A program made the position numbers and the translations under genes. Below are positions 1 to 6,765 of a DNA stretch of 10,043 bases, one piece after another. The stretch covers positions 1-10,043 of the forward strand of contig JACCXR010000432.1 of assembly GCA_013696915.1 (NCBI GenBank), given 5' to 3'. Under the pieces are notes generated by a model. That model was not told where the DNA came from. It made no database searches and saw only the letters and a list, made by a program, of their open reading frames with translations. The stretch comes from Euzebyaceae bacterium. GTDB lineage: Bacteria; Actinomycetota; Nitriliruptoria; Euzebyales; Egibacteraceae. The stretch's first letter is position 1, and the number at the start of each line of letters is the position of its first letter.

Positions 1-84
1 GTACACGATGGTGGCCTGGAAGGCGCCGAGCGCGACGGCGGCGGCGGCCACGCGGCGGCGGCGGGGTCGTGGGTGCGCGGCCAT
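1..84 (-). CDS. N-terminus of an unidentified, probably membrane-associated protein (partial)
   Basis: On the minus strand an ATG at 84-82 opens a frame of 28 codons that runs off the window edge without a stop. The product begins with a basic stretch (residues 6-11, mostly Arg) followed by an Ala/Val/Leu-rich hydrophobic run from residue 12. This looks like the start of a signal anchor or first transmembrane helix. It begins 4 nt after the stop codon of the response regulator upstream, so the two are very likely co-transcribed. Partners in such pairs are often membrane sensor histidine kinases or other signalling proteins, but only 28 residues are visible and no domain can be named. No strong Shine-Dalgarno sequence is seen, which fits translational coupling. 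Confidence 0.5.
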   Translation of the reverse strand, partial: MAAHPRPRRRRVAAAAVALGAFQATIVY

Positions 85-88
85 CGGT

Positions 89-538
89 TCAGCCATCGCC
101 GTCCCGCTCCGGGCGGCCCTCCAGCGCCCACGGCAGTCGCAGGCGGGTGATGACGTCCATCAGGGCGTCGTAGGCCACGGGCTTCACCAGGAACGCCTCC
201 GCTCCGAGGCGGTACGCGTCCTCGATCGGGTCGACGGCGGATGAGGCGCTCATCACGACGACCGGCATGTCCTCGAGCGCCCTCTGGCTCCGCATCCACT
301 CCAGCACCTCGATGCCCGACGGGCCCGGCAGGTTGACGTCGAGCAGCACCAGGACCGGTCGGTAGCGGTGCGACGCGGCGTCCGCGGCGACCGACAGGTA
401 GCGGTGGGCCTCGTCGCCGTTCGCGACCACGTCGACGCGGTTGACCAGCCCGCCGTCGCGCAGGGACTGGCGGACCATCTCCACGGCGACCGCGCTGTCC
501 TCAACGAGGAGGATCGGCTGGCCGGGACTGCGGGTCAT
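89..538 (-). CDS. Stand-alone CheY-like response regulator (single receiver domain)
   Basis: This 149-residue protein is essentially one receiver domain with no DNA-binding output domain. It should accept a phosphoryl group from a partner histidine kinase and act by protein contact. Visible landmarks are the acidic pair E13-D14 after strand 1, the phospho-acceptor D67 in LLDVNLPGPSG, the conserved S97 in the MSAS strand, and K119 followed by P120 in LVKP. The loop between strand 2 and D67 is somewhat long, as in Rcp1-type regulators that pair with phytochrome-like kinases; that subfamily assignment is inference. The ATG start is supported by GGAGGAG at 549-555, about 10 nt upstream. The gene stands 132 bp downstream of the amylosucrase and has its own candidate promoter. 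The downstream partner gene starts 4 nt after its stop. The C-terminus past about residue 132 is a short charged tail. Confidence 0.92.
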   Translation of the reverse strand: MTRSPGQPILLVEDSAVAVEMVRQSLRDGGLVNRVDVVANGDEAHRYLSVAADAASHRYRPVLVLLDVNLPGPSGIEVLEWMRSQRALEDMPVVVMSASSAVDPIEDAYRLGAEAFLVKPVAYDALMDVITRLRLPWALEGRPERDGDG

Positions 539-602
539 CGTCTGGGGACTCCTCCGGGACGCTCACCGCAGGAGCGGCAGGGGACGGGTCTGTGGCTCTT
601 TC

Positions 603-630
603 CCATCGGCCAGGATGTCACCCACTTGAG
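603..630 (-). promoter_or_regulatory. Candidate sigma-28 (FliA/SigD/WhiG-type) promoter of the response regulator gene
   Basis: On the minus strand the sequence reads CTCAAG from 630, with TCAA at 629-626. A 15-nt spacer (625-611) follows, then GCCGATGG at 610-603. The established sigma-28 consensus is TAAA-N15-GCCGATAA, so the spacing is exact and the -10 core GCCGAT is intact. The -35 has one change (TCAA for TAAA) and the -10 ends GG instead of AA. Transcription would begin near 596, giving a leader of about 58 nt that contains the Shine-Dalgarno sequence. No flagellar gene or sigma-28 gene lies in the window, so the regulon is unproven. Confidence 0.5.
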
Positions 631-670
631 CACTCGACGTGCGTCCCGCCCCGTCGGCGGCCGCGCGCGC

Positions 671-2658
671 TCAGTCGTCCGTCAGCCACAGCATGCCGAG
701 GCCGGGCAGCTGGATGCGGCCTTCGCGGAGGCCGAAGCGGCCGTCGGGGGCCAGGGCGTCCCAGGGACGGCGCAGTCCCGCCGCGCCGAGGATCCCCGCG
801 TCGCAGGACGTGGCGAAGTCGCCGAAGTTGGCCAGCCCCAGGAACGTGCCTTTGCGGGGGTGGATGCGCGCGTACGCGAAGACGGCCGGGTCGTCGGTCC
901 ACAGCGGTCGCGTGTCACCGCCCGCGCGGAGCGCCGGCAGACCGCGGCGGACCGCTCCCAGCTGCCGCAGCCCCTCGAAGACCATGCCGGCCACCGAAGC
1001 GGGGTCGTGGCGCCGCTCCGCCGCGGCCCAGTCCATCGCCGGACGGTGCAGCCAGCGGTTGTCCTGGGTGTGCTCCGGGTCGTCGGTGTACGCCGCGTCG
1101 TTGACCTGCGCGATCTCGTCGCCCATGTAGATCAGGGGGATGCCGCCGTAGGAGAACGCCAGGCCGTAGAGCAGCAGCAGCCGCCGGACCGCCTGGCCGA
1201 GCAGCGCCCGGTCGTCGAGCTCGAGGGCCTGCTCGATGCCGCAGAGCGAGGCGGCCGTCCCGGAGACCCGGGCGTCGCCGGTGACGAGGTTCGCCTGGAA
1301 GAGCGCGCCGCGCGCGAACGAGCCGGGGAACGCCCCGGAGTAGAAGTCGTTGAGGAACCGGCGGTGCGTGAAGGCGTCGAGGCCGTTCGCGGCGGCGTCC
1401 TCGTCGGCGACCGCCCAGCCGATGTCGTCATGGCACCGCACGTAGGTGACCCAGGTCGTCGTCGGCGGCGGCGGGCGCATCTGCGACAGCGCTTGGGTCA
1501 CGAGGCCGACGTCCCTCGACGCGGCGCTGCTCCAGCCCATCACCATGAGCTGGTTGTGGTACGCGAGCTCGCACTCCGGGCGGTGCCGGTCGTGGACCCC
1601 GAGGTAGCGGACCAGCTCGTCGGGGCCAACGATCGCCTCGGCCTTGAAGACCACCGCCGGCGCGGCGCAGCCGACGAGCCCCCGGAAGCCTGGAGGAGGC
1701 TGTGGACCTCCGGCTCGTTCAGGCACGCGGTGCCCTCGCGCTTCCACAGGAACGGCACGGCGTCGAGGCGCAGCACCTCGACGCCCCGGTTCGCCAGGAA
1801 GAGCATGACGTCGAGCATCTCCCGGAACACGCGCGGGTTGGCGTAGTTCAGGTCCCACTGGTAGTCGTGGAACGTCGTCCAGACCCACCCGAGCCCGGGC
1901 ACCTCCGTGAAGCTGCCGGGCGCGGTGTCCGGGAAGACCTCCGGGAGGGTGGCCGAGTACCGGTCGGGGAGCGAGCGGTCACCGAAGACGTGGTAGTAGT
2001 CGCGGTACACGGGATCGCCGGCGGCCGCGCGCCTGGCCCACGCGTGCTCGCGGGCGGTGTGGTTCACCACGAGGTCGATGCACAGGCTGATGCCCCGGCC
2101 CCGCAGCGCGGCGGCGAGCTGCTCGAGATCGGTCATGTCCCCGAGGCGCGGATCGACCGCGCGGTAGTCCACGACGGCGTACCCGCCGTCGTTCGGCGAC
2201 GGCCGGGGACGCAGCAGCGGCATGAGGTGCAGGTAGGTGACGCCGAGCCCGCTCAGATAGTCGAGCTGGTCCGCGACCTCGGCGAGCGACCCCGCGAACC
2301 GGTCGGCGTAGCAGACGTAGCCCACCTGCTCCTCCCGCAGGTGCCAGTCCGGGGCGATCTCGCGACGATGGTCGAGGACGCGCAGGTCGTCGTCCCTGGT
2401 CGCAGCCGCGTCGGCTACGAGCCGCAGGAGGTCGGCCATGAGCCCGTCGAGGTCGCCGGTGGCGCCGTACACCTCGTCGAGGGCCTGGTAGACGTCGATG
2501 AAGCGGCGCTGGACGCGGGCGAGGAGGGCGGCCGCGTCGCGGGCGCCGAGCGACGCGCGGGCGTGCCCGGCCAGGGCAGGCTGGAGGCGCTGGAGCGCGC
2601 TGGTGGCACGGGCCCGCACCGCGGACGCCGGACGCAGCGCGCGCGGTTCGTCGGCCAT
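671..2658 (-). pseudogene. Amylosucrase (GH13), interrupted by a one-base frameshift
   Basis: Amylosucrase transfers glucose from sucrose onto an alpha-1,4-glucan and releases fructose. The N-terminal part reads from ATG 2658 in one frame. It has the helical N-terminal domain, NDGGYAV with pocket residue D157, VVNHT at 198-201, and the nucleophile D299 in LRLDAVPFLWK. After the codon at 1689-1687 the family sequence continues one frame over. That part has acid/base E341 in FKAEAIV, the RCHDDIGW motif (stabiliser D411) and the pocket Arg of DNRWLHRP; numbering assumes a repaired gene of 662 residues. Both pocket partners (Asp and Arg) known from Neisseria amylosucrase are present, which favours amylosucrase over other GH13 enzymes. 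Restoring one base near 1684-1692 gives a normal-length enzyme. As sequenced, translation would yield 372 residues, ending at 1540 without the acid/base. The start has no Shine-Dalgarno sequence but a TAGCAT box 8 nt before it. It could be a true pseudogene or a sequencing error. Confidence 0.9.
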
Positions 2659-2666
2659 CGCCGCCG

Positions 2667-2672
2667 ATGCTA
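2667..2672 (-). promoter_or_regulatory. Candidate -10 box for a leaderless amylosucrase transcript
   Basis: On the minus strand TAGCAT (2672-2667) fits the actinobacterial TANNNT -10 pattern and lies 8 nt before the ATG at 2658. That is the distance expected if transcription starts at the start codon itself. The gene has no recognisable Shine-Dalgarno sequence, which agrees. No good -35 hexamer is seen at 17-18 nt, so the call rests on the -10 alone. Confidence 0.35.
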
Positions 2673-2760
2673 GGCGGCCACCGCCGTCTCGCGCGACGCC
2701 GGCCGGGTCTGCGAGTCTGACGGCGTCGGTGCCATGCGGGTGCCCCGGACGAGGTGAGGC

Positions 2761-3630
2761 ATGGGAGCACAGGACACTCCGTCCCCCGGCGGGCGACGTG
2801 CGGTCGTCTTCGGGGAGGCGTTGATCGACGTCTTCCCCGACCGGCGGGTGGTCGCGGGGGCCCCGCTCAACGTGGCGTGCCATCTGGCCGCCCTCGGGTG
2901 GGAGGTCGAGCTCGTCACCCGGCTGGGCGCGGACGCCGACGGCGCACGCGTGCAGGAGACCTTGCGGGCACTCGGGGTGGGCCAGGCACTCGTCGAGATC
3001 GACGACGAGCTGCCGACCGGCGTGGTCTCCGTCGCCATGGACGGGACGTCGCACACGTTCGCCATCCACGGCCCCTCCGCCTGGGACCGCATCGCCGGGC
3101 CGCCGGCTCTGCCCGCGCACGACGTCTTCTGCTACGGCTCGCTCGCCGCTCGGTCCGCGGTGTCGCGGACGACGCTCGGGCGCCTGCTCGGGCTCAGTCG
3201 CGCACCACTGCGGGTCTTCGACGTGAACCTGCGGCCGCCGCACGTCGACGTCGACGCGCTCGCGACGGGCCTGGCCGCCGCGACGGTCGTGAAGGTGAAC
3301 GGCGAGGAGCTCGAGAAGGTGGCCGATCTGCTCGGCTTCCCGCCCGACGCCGCCGGGTACTTCGCCGCCGCACCCGACCTCGGCTGGCTGTGCGTCACCC
3401 GCGGCGAGGAGGGCGCGGAGGTCTACGGCCGATCGGGCGAGGCGTGGTCTGCCGCGCCACCGCCGGTGCGAATCGTCGACTCCGTCGGGGCCGGCGACGC
3501 GTTCGTCGCCGCCTTCGTCGGCTCGCTCGGCACCGGCGCGGACGCCGACGCGGCGCTGGGCGCCGGCATCGCCGTGTCGAGCGCGGTGCTGCAGCAGCGC
3601 GGCGGACTGCCCGCCGCCCGGGTCGTATAG
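2761..3630 (+). CDS. PfkB-family sugar kinase, probable fructokinase
   Basis: This 289-residue protein belongs to the PfkB/ribokinase fold and would transfer phosphate from ATP to a sugar in the cytoplasm. It opens with VVFGEALIDVFP (residues 15-26), the substrate-binding strand with D23. AGAPLNVACHLAALG (32-46) is the family's first signature. Near the C-terminus is GAGDAF (243-248), with catalytic base D246 and the anion hole. The GEALID N-terminus and the divergent amylosucrase, which releases fructose, point to fructokinase. Amylosucrase and fructokinase genes are also adjacent in methanotroph sucrose clusters. Specificity is inference; 2-keto-3-deoxygluconate or other sugar kinases are alternatives. 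The ATG is supported by GAGGTGAGG at 2751-2759, directly upstream. The end is slightly short compared with typical members of 300 or more residues, but the core is complete. Confidence 0.88.
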   Translation: MGAQDTPSPGGRRAVVFGEALIDVFPDRRVVAGAPLNVACHLAALGWEVELVTRLGADADGARVQETLRALGVGQALVEIDDELPTGVVSVAMDGTSHTFAIHGPSAWDRIAGPPALPAHDVFCYGSLAARSAVSRTTLGRLLGLSRAPLRVFDVNLRPPHVDVDALATGLAAATVVKVNGEELEKVADLLGFPPDAAGYFAAAPDLGWLCVTRGEEGAEVYGRSGEAWSAAPPPVRIVDSVGAGDAFVAAFVGSLGTGADADAALGAGIAVSSAVLQQRGGLPAARVV

Positions 3631-3694
3631 CCTCGCCGGCAGCGCGCCGCGAGCCACGCGGGGCGCGTGCGACAATTGCGAGGAGCCCGCCGCC

Positions 3695-5137
3695 GTGTCC
3701 GAACCCGCCGATCCCTCACCCCGGGACCTGCCGCCGGCCGTCGACGGTGCGGTCGGGCACGTCGCCCCGGATGCGGACACCGCGGCCGGCGAGCACGACG
3801 CCTCCATGGAGCGCATCGTCGAGCTGTGCAAGCGCCGCGGGCTCATCTTCCCGTCGTCGGAGATCTACGGCGGGCTGCGGGGGGCGTGGGACTTCGGCCC
3901 CCTCGGGGTCGCGCTCAAGGACAACGTCAAGGCGGCGTGGAAGCGGTCGATGGTCCAGCTGCGCGACGACGTCGTCCCGCTGGACGCGTCGATCCTCATG
4001 CACCCGCGCGTGTGGGAGGCGAGCGGCCACGTCGCCGGCTTCACGGATCCGCTCGTCGAGTGCCGGTCGTGCAACCAGCGCTTCCGGGCGGACCACCTCG
4101 AACCGAACGCCGCGGGTGAGGTCGTCTGCCCGAACTGCTCCGGGCGCGAGTTCACCGAGCCGAAGGCGTTCAACCTGATGTTCCGCACGTTCGTCGGCCC
4201 GACGGAGGACACGTCCTCGCTGGTGTGGATGCGCCCCGAGACGGCCCAGGGGATGTTCGTCGACTTCGCGCACGTGCAGCTGACCAGCCGGCAGAAGGTG
4301 CCCTTCGGCATCGCCCAGGTCGGCAAGTCGTTCCGCAACGAGATCACGCCGCGCAACTTCATCTTCAGGGTCCGCGAGTTCGAGCAGATGGAGATGGAGT
4401 TCTTCGTGCGGCCCGGCACCGACGAGCAGTGGCACGACTACTGGATCGCCCAGCGCTGGCAGTGGTACGTCGACCTCGGCATGCGGCCCGGGAACCTCCG
4501 CATCCGCGACCACGCGAAGCAGGAGCTGTCGCACTACTCGAAGGCGACCGTGGACGTGGAGTACCGCTTCCCGTTCGCGTGGTCGGAGCTTGAGGGCATC
4601 GCCAACCGCACGGACTTCGACCTGCGGCAGCACTCGGAGTTCAGCGGCAAGGACCTCAGCTACTACGACGCCGAGCGCGACGAGCGCTACCTGCCCTACG
4701 TCATCGAGCCGGCGGCCGGCGTCGACCGGACGATGCTCGCGTTCCTGGTCGACGCCTACCGCGAGGAGCAGGCGCCGACCGCCAAGGGTGGGACCGACAA
4801 GCGGGTCGTGCTGCGGCTGCACCACGCGCTCGCGCCGGTGAAGGTCGCCGTGCTGCCGCTGTCGCGCAACGCCGCGCTCGTGCCGACCGCGCGGCGCCTG
4901 AACGACCTGCTCAAGCCCCGATTCGACACGCAGTACGACGACGCCGGCGCGATCGGTCGCCGCTACCGGCGCCAGGACGAGGTCGGGACGCCGTTCTGCG
5001 TGACCGTGGACTTCCAGACCGTCGAGTCCGACGACGCCGTCACCGTCCGCGACCGCGACACGATGACGCAGGAACGCGTCGGGTTGGACCGCGTGCCCGA
5101 CTACCTGTCCGAGCGGCTCCGCCTGAGCTCCCGGTAG
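3695..5137 (+). CDS. glyS: Glycyl-tRNA synthetase, homodimeric class II type
   Basis: The enzyme charges tRNA-Gly with glycine. The 480-residue product has the family opening LIFPSSEIYGGLRGAWDFGPLG near residue 50. A four-cysteine zinc ribbon lies at C123/C126 and C145/C148, and class II motif 2 starts at FRNE (213-216) with catalytic R214. The glycine-pocket segment and motif 3, GVDRTMLAFL with R345, follow. A C-terminal anticodon-binding domain spans about 383-465, including GRRYRRQDEVGTPFCVTVDF. It is the eukaryote/archaea-like alpha2 type used by actinobacteria, not the alpha2beta2 GlyQ/GlyS pair. The GTG start is backed by GAGGAG at 3680-3685. It adds a low-complexity acidic/proline tail of 37 residues before M38, where many homologues begin, so a start at 3806 is possible. 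It lies 64 bp after the sugar kinase and converges on the small membrane-protein gene. Confidence 0.96.
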   Translation: MSEPADPSPRDLPPAVDGAVGHVAPDADTAAGEHDASMERIVELCKRRGLIFPSSEIYGGLRGAWDFGPLGVALKDNVKAAWKRSMVQLRDDVVPLDASILMHPRVWEASGHVAGFTDPLVECRSCNQRFRADHLEPNAAGEVVCPNCSGREFTEPKAFNLMFRTFVGPTEDTSSLVWMRPETAQGMFVDFAHVQLTSRQKVPFGIAQVGKSFRNEITPRNFIFRVREFEQMEMEFFVRPGTDEQWHDYWIAQRWQWYVDLGMRPGNLRIRDHAKQELSHYSKATVDVEYRFPFAWSELEGIANRTDFDLRQHSEFSGKDLSYYDAERDERYLPYVIEPAAGVDRTMLAFLVDAYREEQAPTAKGGTDKRVVLRLHHALAPVKVAVLPLSRNAALVPTARRLNDLLKPRFDTQYDDAGAIGRRYRRQDEVGTPFCVTVDFQTVESDDAVTVRDRDTMTQERVGLDRVPDYLSERLRLSSR

Positions 5138-5184
5138 ACCGGCGATCGCCGCCCGCCCGCTTCGGGTCGGTCCCGGCGCCGCCG

Positions 5185-5526
5185 TCAGTGCCAGCCGCCC
5201 CAACGCCGGTAGGGGTCAGCCGGGGCGTCGCGCTCCCGCTCCGGTGGCGGCATCGGGCGACCGTCGCTGCGGACGAGGGCGGCGAGGTCATTCTCGATGC
5301 GCTCGGTGCGGATCAGCATCTCGGCCAGCGCCTTGCTCGCCCACGACGCCAGCCGCAGGGCGGCGCCCGCGATGAAGGTCAGCACCCACGCGACCACCGC
5401 GAAGCCCTCCTGGCCCGCCCGCAGCAGCAGGGCGCCGGCGATCACCCCCGCCAGGCCGGCGGCGTAGACCAGGGCGTCGGCGACGCGTGCGGCGGCGAGG
5501 AGTTCGCGCGGCTTGACCGGTTCCAT
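5185..5526 (-). CDS. Small membrane protein with two predicted helices, function unknown
   Basis: The product has 113 residues. It has a short charged N-terminus and two hydrophobic segments at about residues 17-36 and 42-62, separated by a short polar turn (RAGQEG). After them come an amphipathic stretch (about 63-86) and a polar, proline- and arginine-rich tail ending in WGGWH. This predicts a helical hairpin in the membrane with the charged tail probably cytoplasmic. I do not recognise the family. The ATG at 5526 is chosen because AGGAG lies at 5532-5536 on the minus strand with suitable spacing. The open frame continues upstream only as a shadow of dgt. The gene runs against glyS (47 bp between the stops) and is divergent from dgt (51 bp between the starts), so it is its own transcription unit. 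A TACCAT box at 5561-5566 on this strand may be its -10. Confidence 0.8.
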   Translation of the reverse strand: MEPVKPRELLAAARVADALVYAAGLAGVIAGALLLRAGQEGFAVVAWVLTFIAGAALRLASWASKALAEMLIRTERIENDLAALVRSDGRPMPPPERERDAPADPYRRWGGWH

Positions 5527-5558
5527 GTCGGCTCCTGCTCGCGGGTCCGGGACACCCT

Positions 5559-5572
5559 CGATGGTACGATCG
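5559..5572. promoter_or_regulatory. Overlapping divergent -10 boxes in an imperfect palindrome between the small membrane protein gene and dgt
   Basis: The plus strand has TACGAT at 5565-5570, ending 7 nt before the dgt GTG at 5578. The minus strand has TACCAT at 5566-5561, facing the small membrane protein gene. Both fit TANNNT and they share two base pairs. The surrounding 14 nt (CGATGGTACGATCG) form a palindrome with one mismatched pair. Only one polymerase could open this site at a time. No clear -35 elements are seen for either direction. Confidence 0.4.
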
Positions 5573-5577
5573 CAGTA

Positions 5578-6591
5578 GTGAAGCAGTCGCCTCTGGTCCG
5601 CGAGCGCACGGAGGAACTCGAACGCGCGAGCCTGTCGACGTGGGCGACGCTCGCGGCCGAGACCAAGGGGCGGGACCGGTACGAGGAGCCCGACCGGCTG
5701 CGGACGACGTTCCAGCAGGATCGCGATCGCATCCTCGGGTGCCGGGCGTTCCGGCGGCTGAAGGACAAGTCCCAGACCCTCACCGCGCCGGAGGGCCGCG
5801 ACAAACCGGTCCGCATGACGCACACACTGGCCGTCGTGGCGATCGCCCGCACGGTCGCGCGGGCCCTGCGTCTGAACGAGGATCTCACCGAAGCGATCGC
5901 CCTGGGGCACGACCTGGGGCACACCGCCTTCGCCGACGCCGGCGAGGACGCCCTGTCGGCGTTCACCGACACGCCGTTCCTCCACAACGAGCAGGGCCTG
6001 CGGGTCGTCGAGCGCATCGAGGGAGGCGGCCGCGGGCTCAACCTGACCTGGGAGGTCCGCGACGGCATCCTGCACCACACCGCGGGGACGCCCATGCCCG
6101 CCACGCTGGAGGGTCAGACCGTGCGGGTCGCCGACCGCATCGCCCTTGCGGCCGGCGACCTCGACGACGCGCTCGACGCCGGCGTCGTCGTCGAGGGCGA
6201 CCTGCCCGACCTGATCACGCGCGTGCTCGGCGCCACCTCGGCGCGGCGGCTGACGTCGGCCGTCGAGGACGTGGTCGACGCGTCGTTCGTCGCCGCCGAG
6301 GTCGCGATGACCCCCGCTGCGGCCGCCGCCTTCGACGCGCTCGAACGCTTCCTCGCCGAGCGGGTGCACGGTCGGGCGGCGATCCAGGCGGAACGAGGCC
6401 GTGCCATGCACTGCCTGCGCAGCCTGGTCGTCTTCTACGTCGACAATCCCGAGCGCCTGCCGGCGCACCACCGCGGCGAAGGACCGGGACTCGACCACGT
6501 CGTCGACTTCGTCGCCGGCGTCACCGACGCCGAGGCCGTCAGCCTGTTCACCAGGCTGTTCCTGCCGACGAGCACGCTCCACCGCGCCTGA
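5578..6591 (+). CDS. dgt: Deoxyguanosinetriphosphate triphosphohydrolase-like HD-domain protein
   Basis: Members of this family split dNTPs into deoxynucleoside and triphosphate, which adjusts the dNTP pool. The 337-residue product carries the HD metal-site residues H82 (in MTHT), H111-D112 (in ALGHDLGHT) and D186 (in VADRIA). Other family landmarks are FQQDRDRIL and RAFRRLKDKSQT (about 45-67) and HNEQGLRVV after the HD segment. Length is at the short end of the family's usual range. GTG at 5578 is the natural start because it gives about 8 residues before the conserved RERTEE stretch. There is no Shine-Dalgarno sequence before it, and TACGAT 7 nt upstream suggests a leaderless mRNA. The dgt-dnaG order is also seen in mycobacteria, which fits a replication-linked role. 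Substrate preference (dGTP or several dNTPs) cannot be told from sequence. Confidence 0.93.
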   Translation: MKQSPLVRERTEELERASLSTWATLAAETKGRDRYEEPDRLRTTFQQDRDRILGCRAFRRLKDKSQTLTAPEGRDKPVRMTHTLAVVAIARTVARALRLNEDLTEAIALGHDLGHTAFADAGEDALSAFTDTPFLHNEQGLRVVERIEGGGRGLNLTWEVRDGILHHTAGTPMPATLEGQTVRVADRIALAAGDLDDALDAGVVVEGDLPDLITRVLGATSARRLTSAVEDVVDASFVAAEVAMTPAAAAAFDALERFLAERVHGRAAIQAERGRAMHCLRSLVVFYVDNPERLPAHHRGEGPGLDHVVDFVAGVTDAEAVSLFTRLFLPTSTLHRA

Positions 6592-6642
6592 CCGCGCCAG
6601 GCAATCGCCTCACCCCGCCCGACCGCGCCAGGCAATCGCCCC
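6585..6642 (+). repeat. Tandem pair of 27-nt direct repeats at the end of dgt
   Basis: Copy 1 spans 6585-6611 and copy 2 spans 6616-6642, with a period of 31 nt. The shared 20-nt core is GACCGCGCCAGGCAATCGCC, identical at 6590-6609 and 6621-6640. With the flanks the units differ at only two positions, T in copy 1 and C in copy 2 each time. Copy 1 contains the dgt stop codon. A 13-nt fragment of the same unit, CCGCCCGACCGCG, recurs at 6666-6678 and matches 6615-6627. The function is unknown. It could be a binding site, a recent tandem duplication, or part of the transcript end. Confidence 0.8.
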
Positions 6643-6765
6643 GCCGGTTCCCCGGCGTCTGCCGGCCGCCCGACCGCGGCAGCCGCCATGCCGATCTCCG
6701 CTGGGCGGGAGGTGCCCCGGGCGTCGCATGGGTACCGCCGGCGCACGGTGCGGGCACCGCCGCCG

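Noticed and set aside
646..660. CCGCC/GGCGG stem downstream of the amylosucrase
   Set aside because: It has only 5 bp and no T-tract; such repeats are expected by chance in this base composition.
1681..1700. Programmed -1 frameshift in the amylosucrase
   Set aside because: There is no canonical slippery heptamer or obvious stimulatory hairpin, and amylosucrases are not known to need recoding; an indel or sequence error is simpler.
368..2673. Long plus-strand open frames opposite the regulator and the amylosucrase
   Set aside because: They are compositional shadows of GC-rich coding sequence, low in complexity and without domains, ribosome-binding sites or homologous motifs.
3643..3667. CGCGCC/GGCGCG inverted repeat between the sugar kinase and glyS as a terminator or T-box-like leader
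   Set aside because: The 6-bp stem has a 13-nt loop and no T-tract, and the 64-bp gap is too short and lacks the landmarks of a T-box riboswitch.
2659..3846. The amylosucrase frame on the minus strand stays open far upstream, across the sugar kinase
   Set aside because: The translation there is an Arg/Gly/Pro-rich shadow with no family motif, and the opposite strand carries a complete PfkB kinase. The family N-terminus fits the ATG at 2658.
5140..5151. 12-bp palindrome CGGCGATCGCCG just after glyS
   Set aside because: It has no loop and no T-tract, and short GC palindromes are common at this composition, so it is not called a terminator.
5527..6582. Minus-strand open frame extending the small membrane protein upstream through dgt
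   Set aside because: The upstream part is antisense to the conserved HD-domain gene and lacks motifs. AGGAG before the ATG at 5526 sets the real start.
6686..6700. GCCGATCT before dnaG as a second sigma-28-like -10
   Set aside because: No TAAA/TCAA element lies 15 nt upstream, and the -10 tail does not fit.
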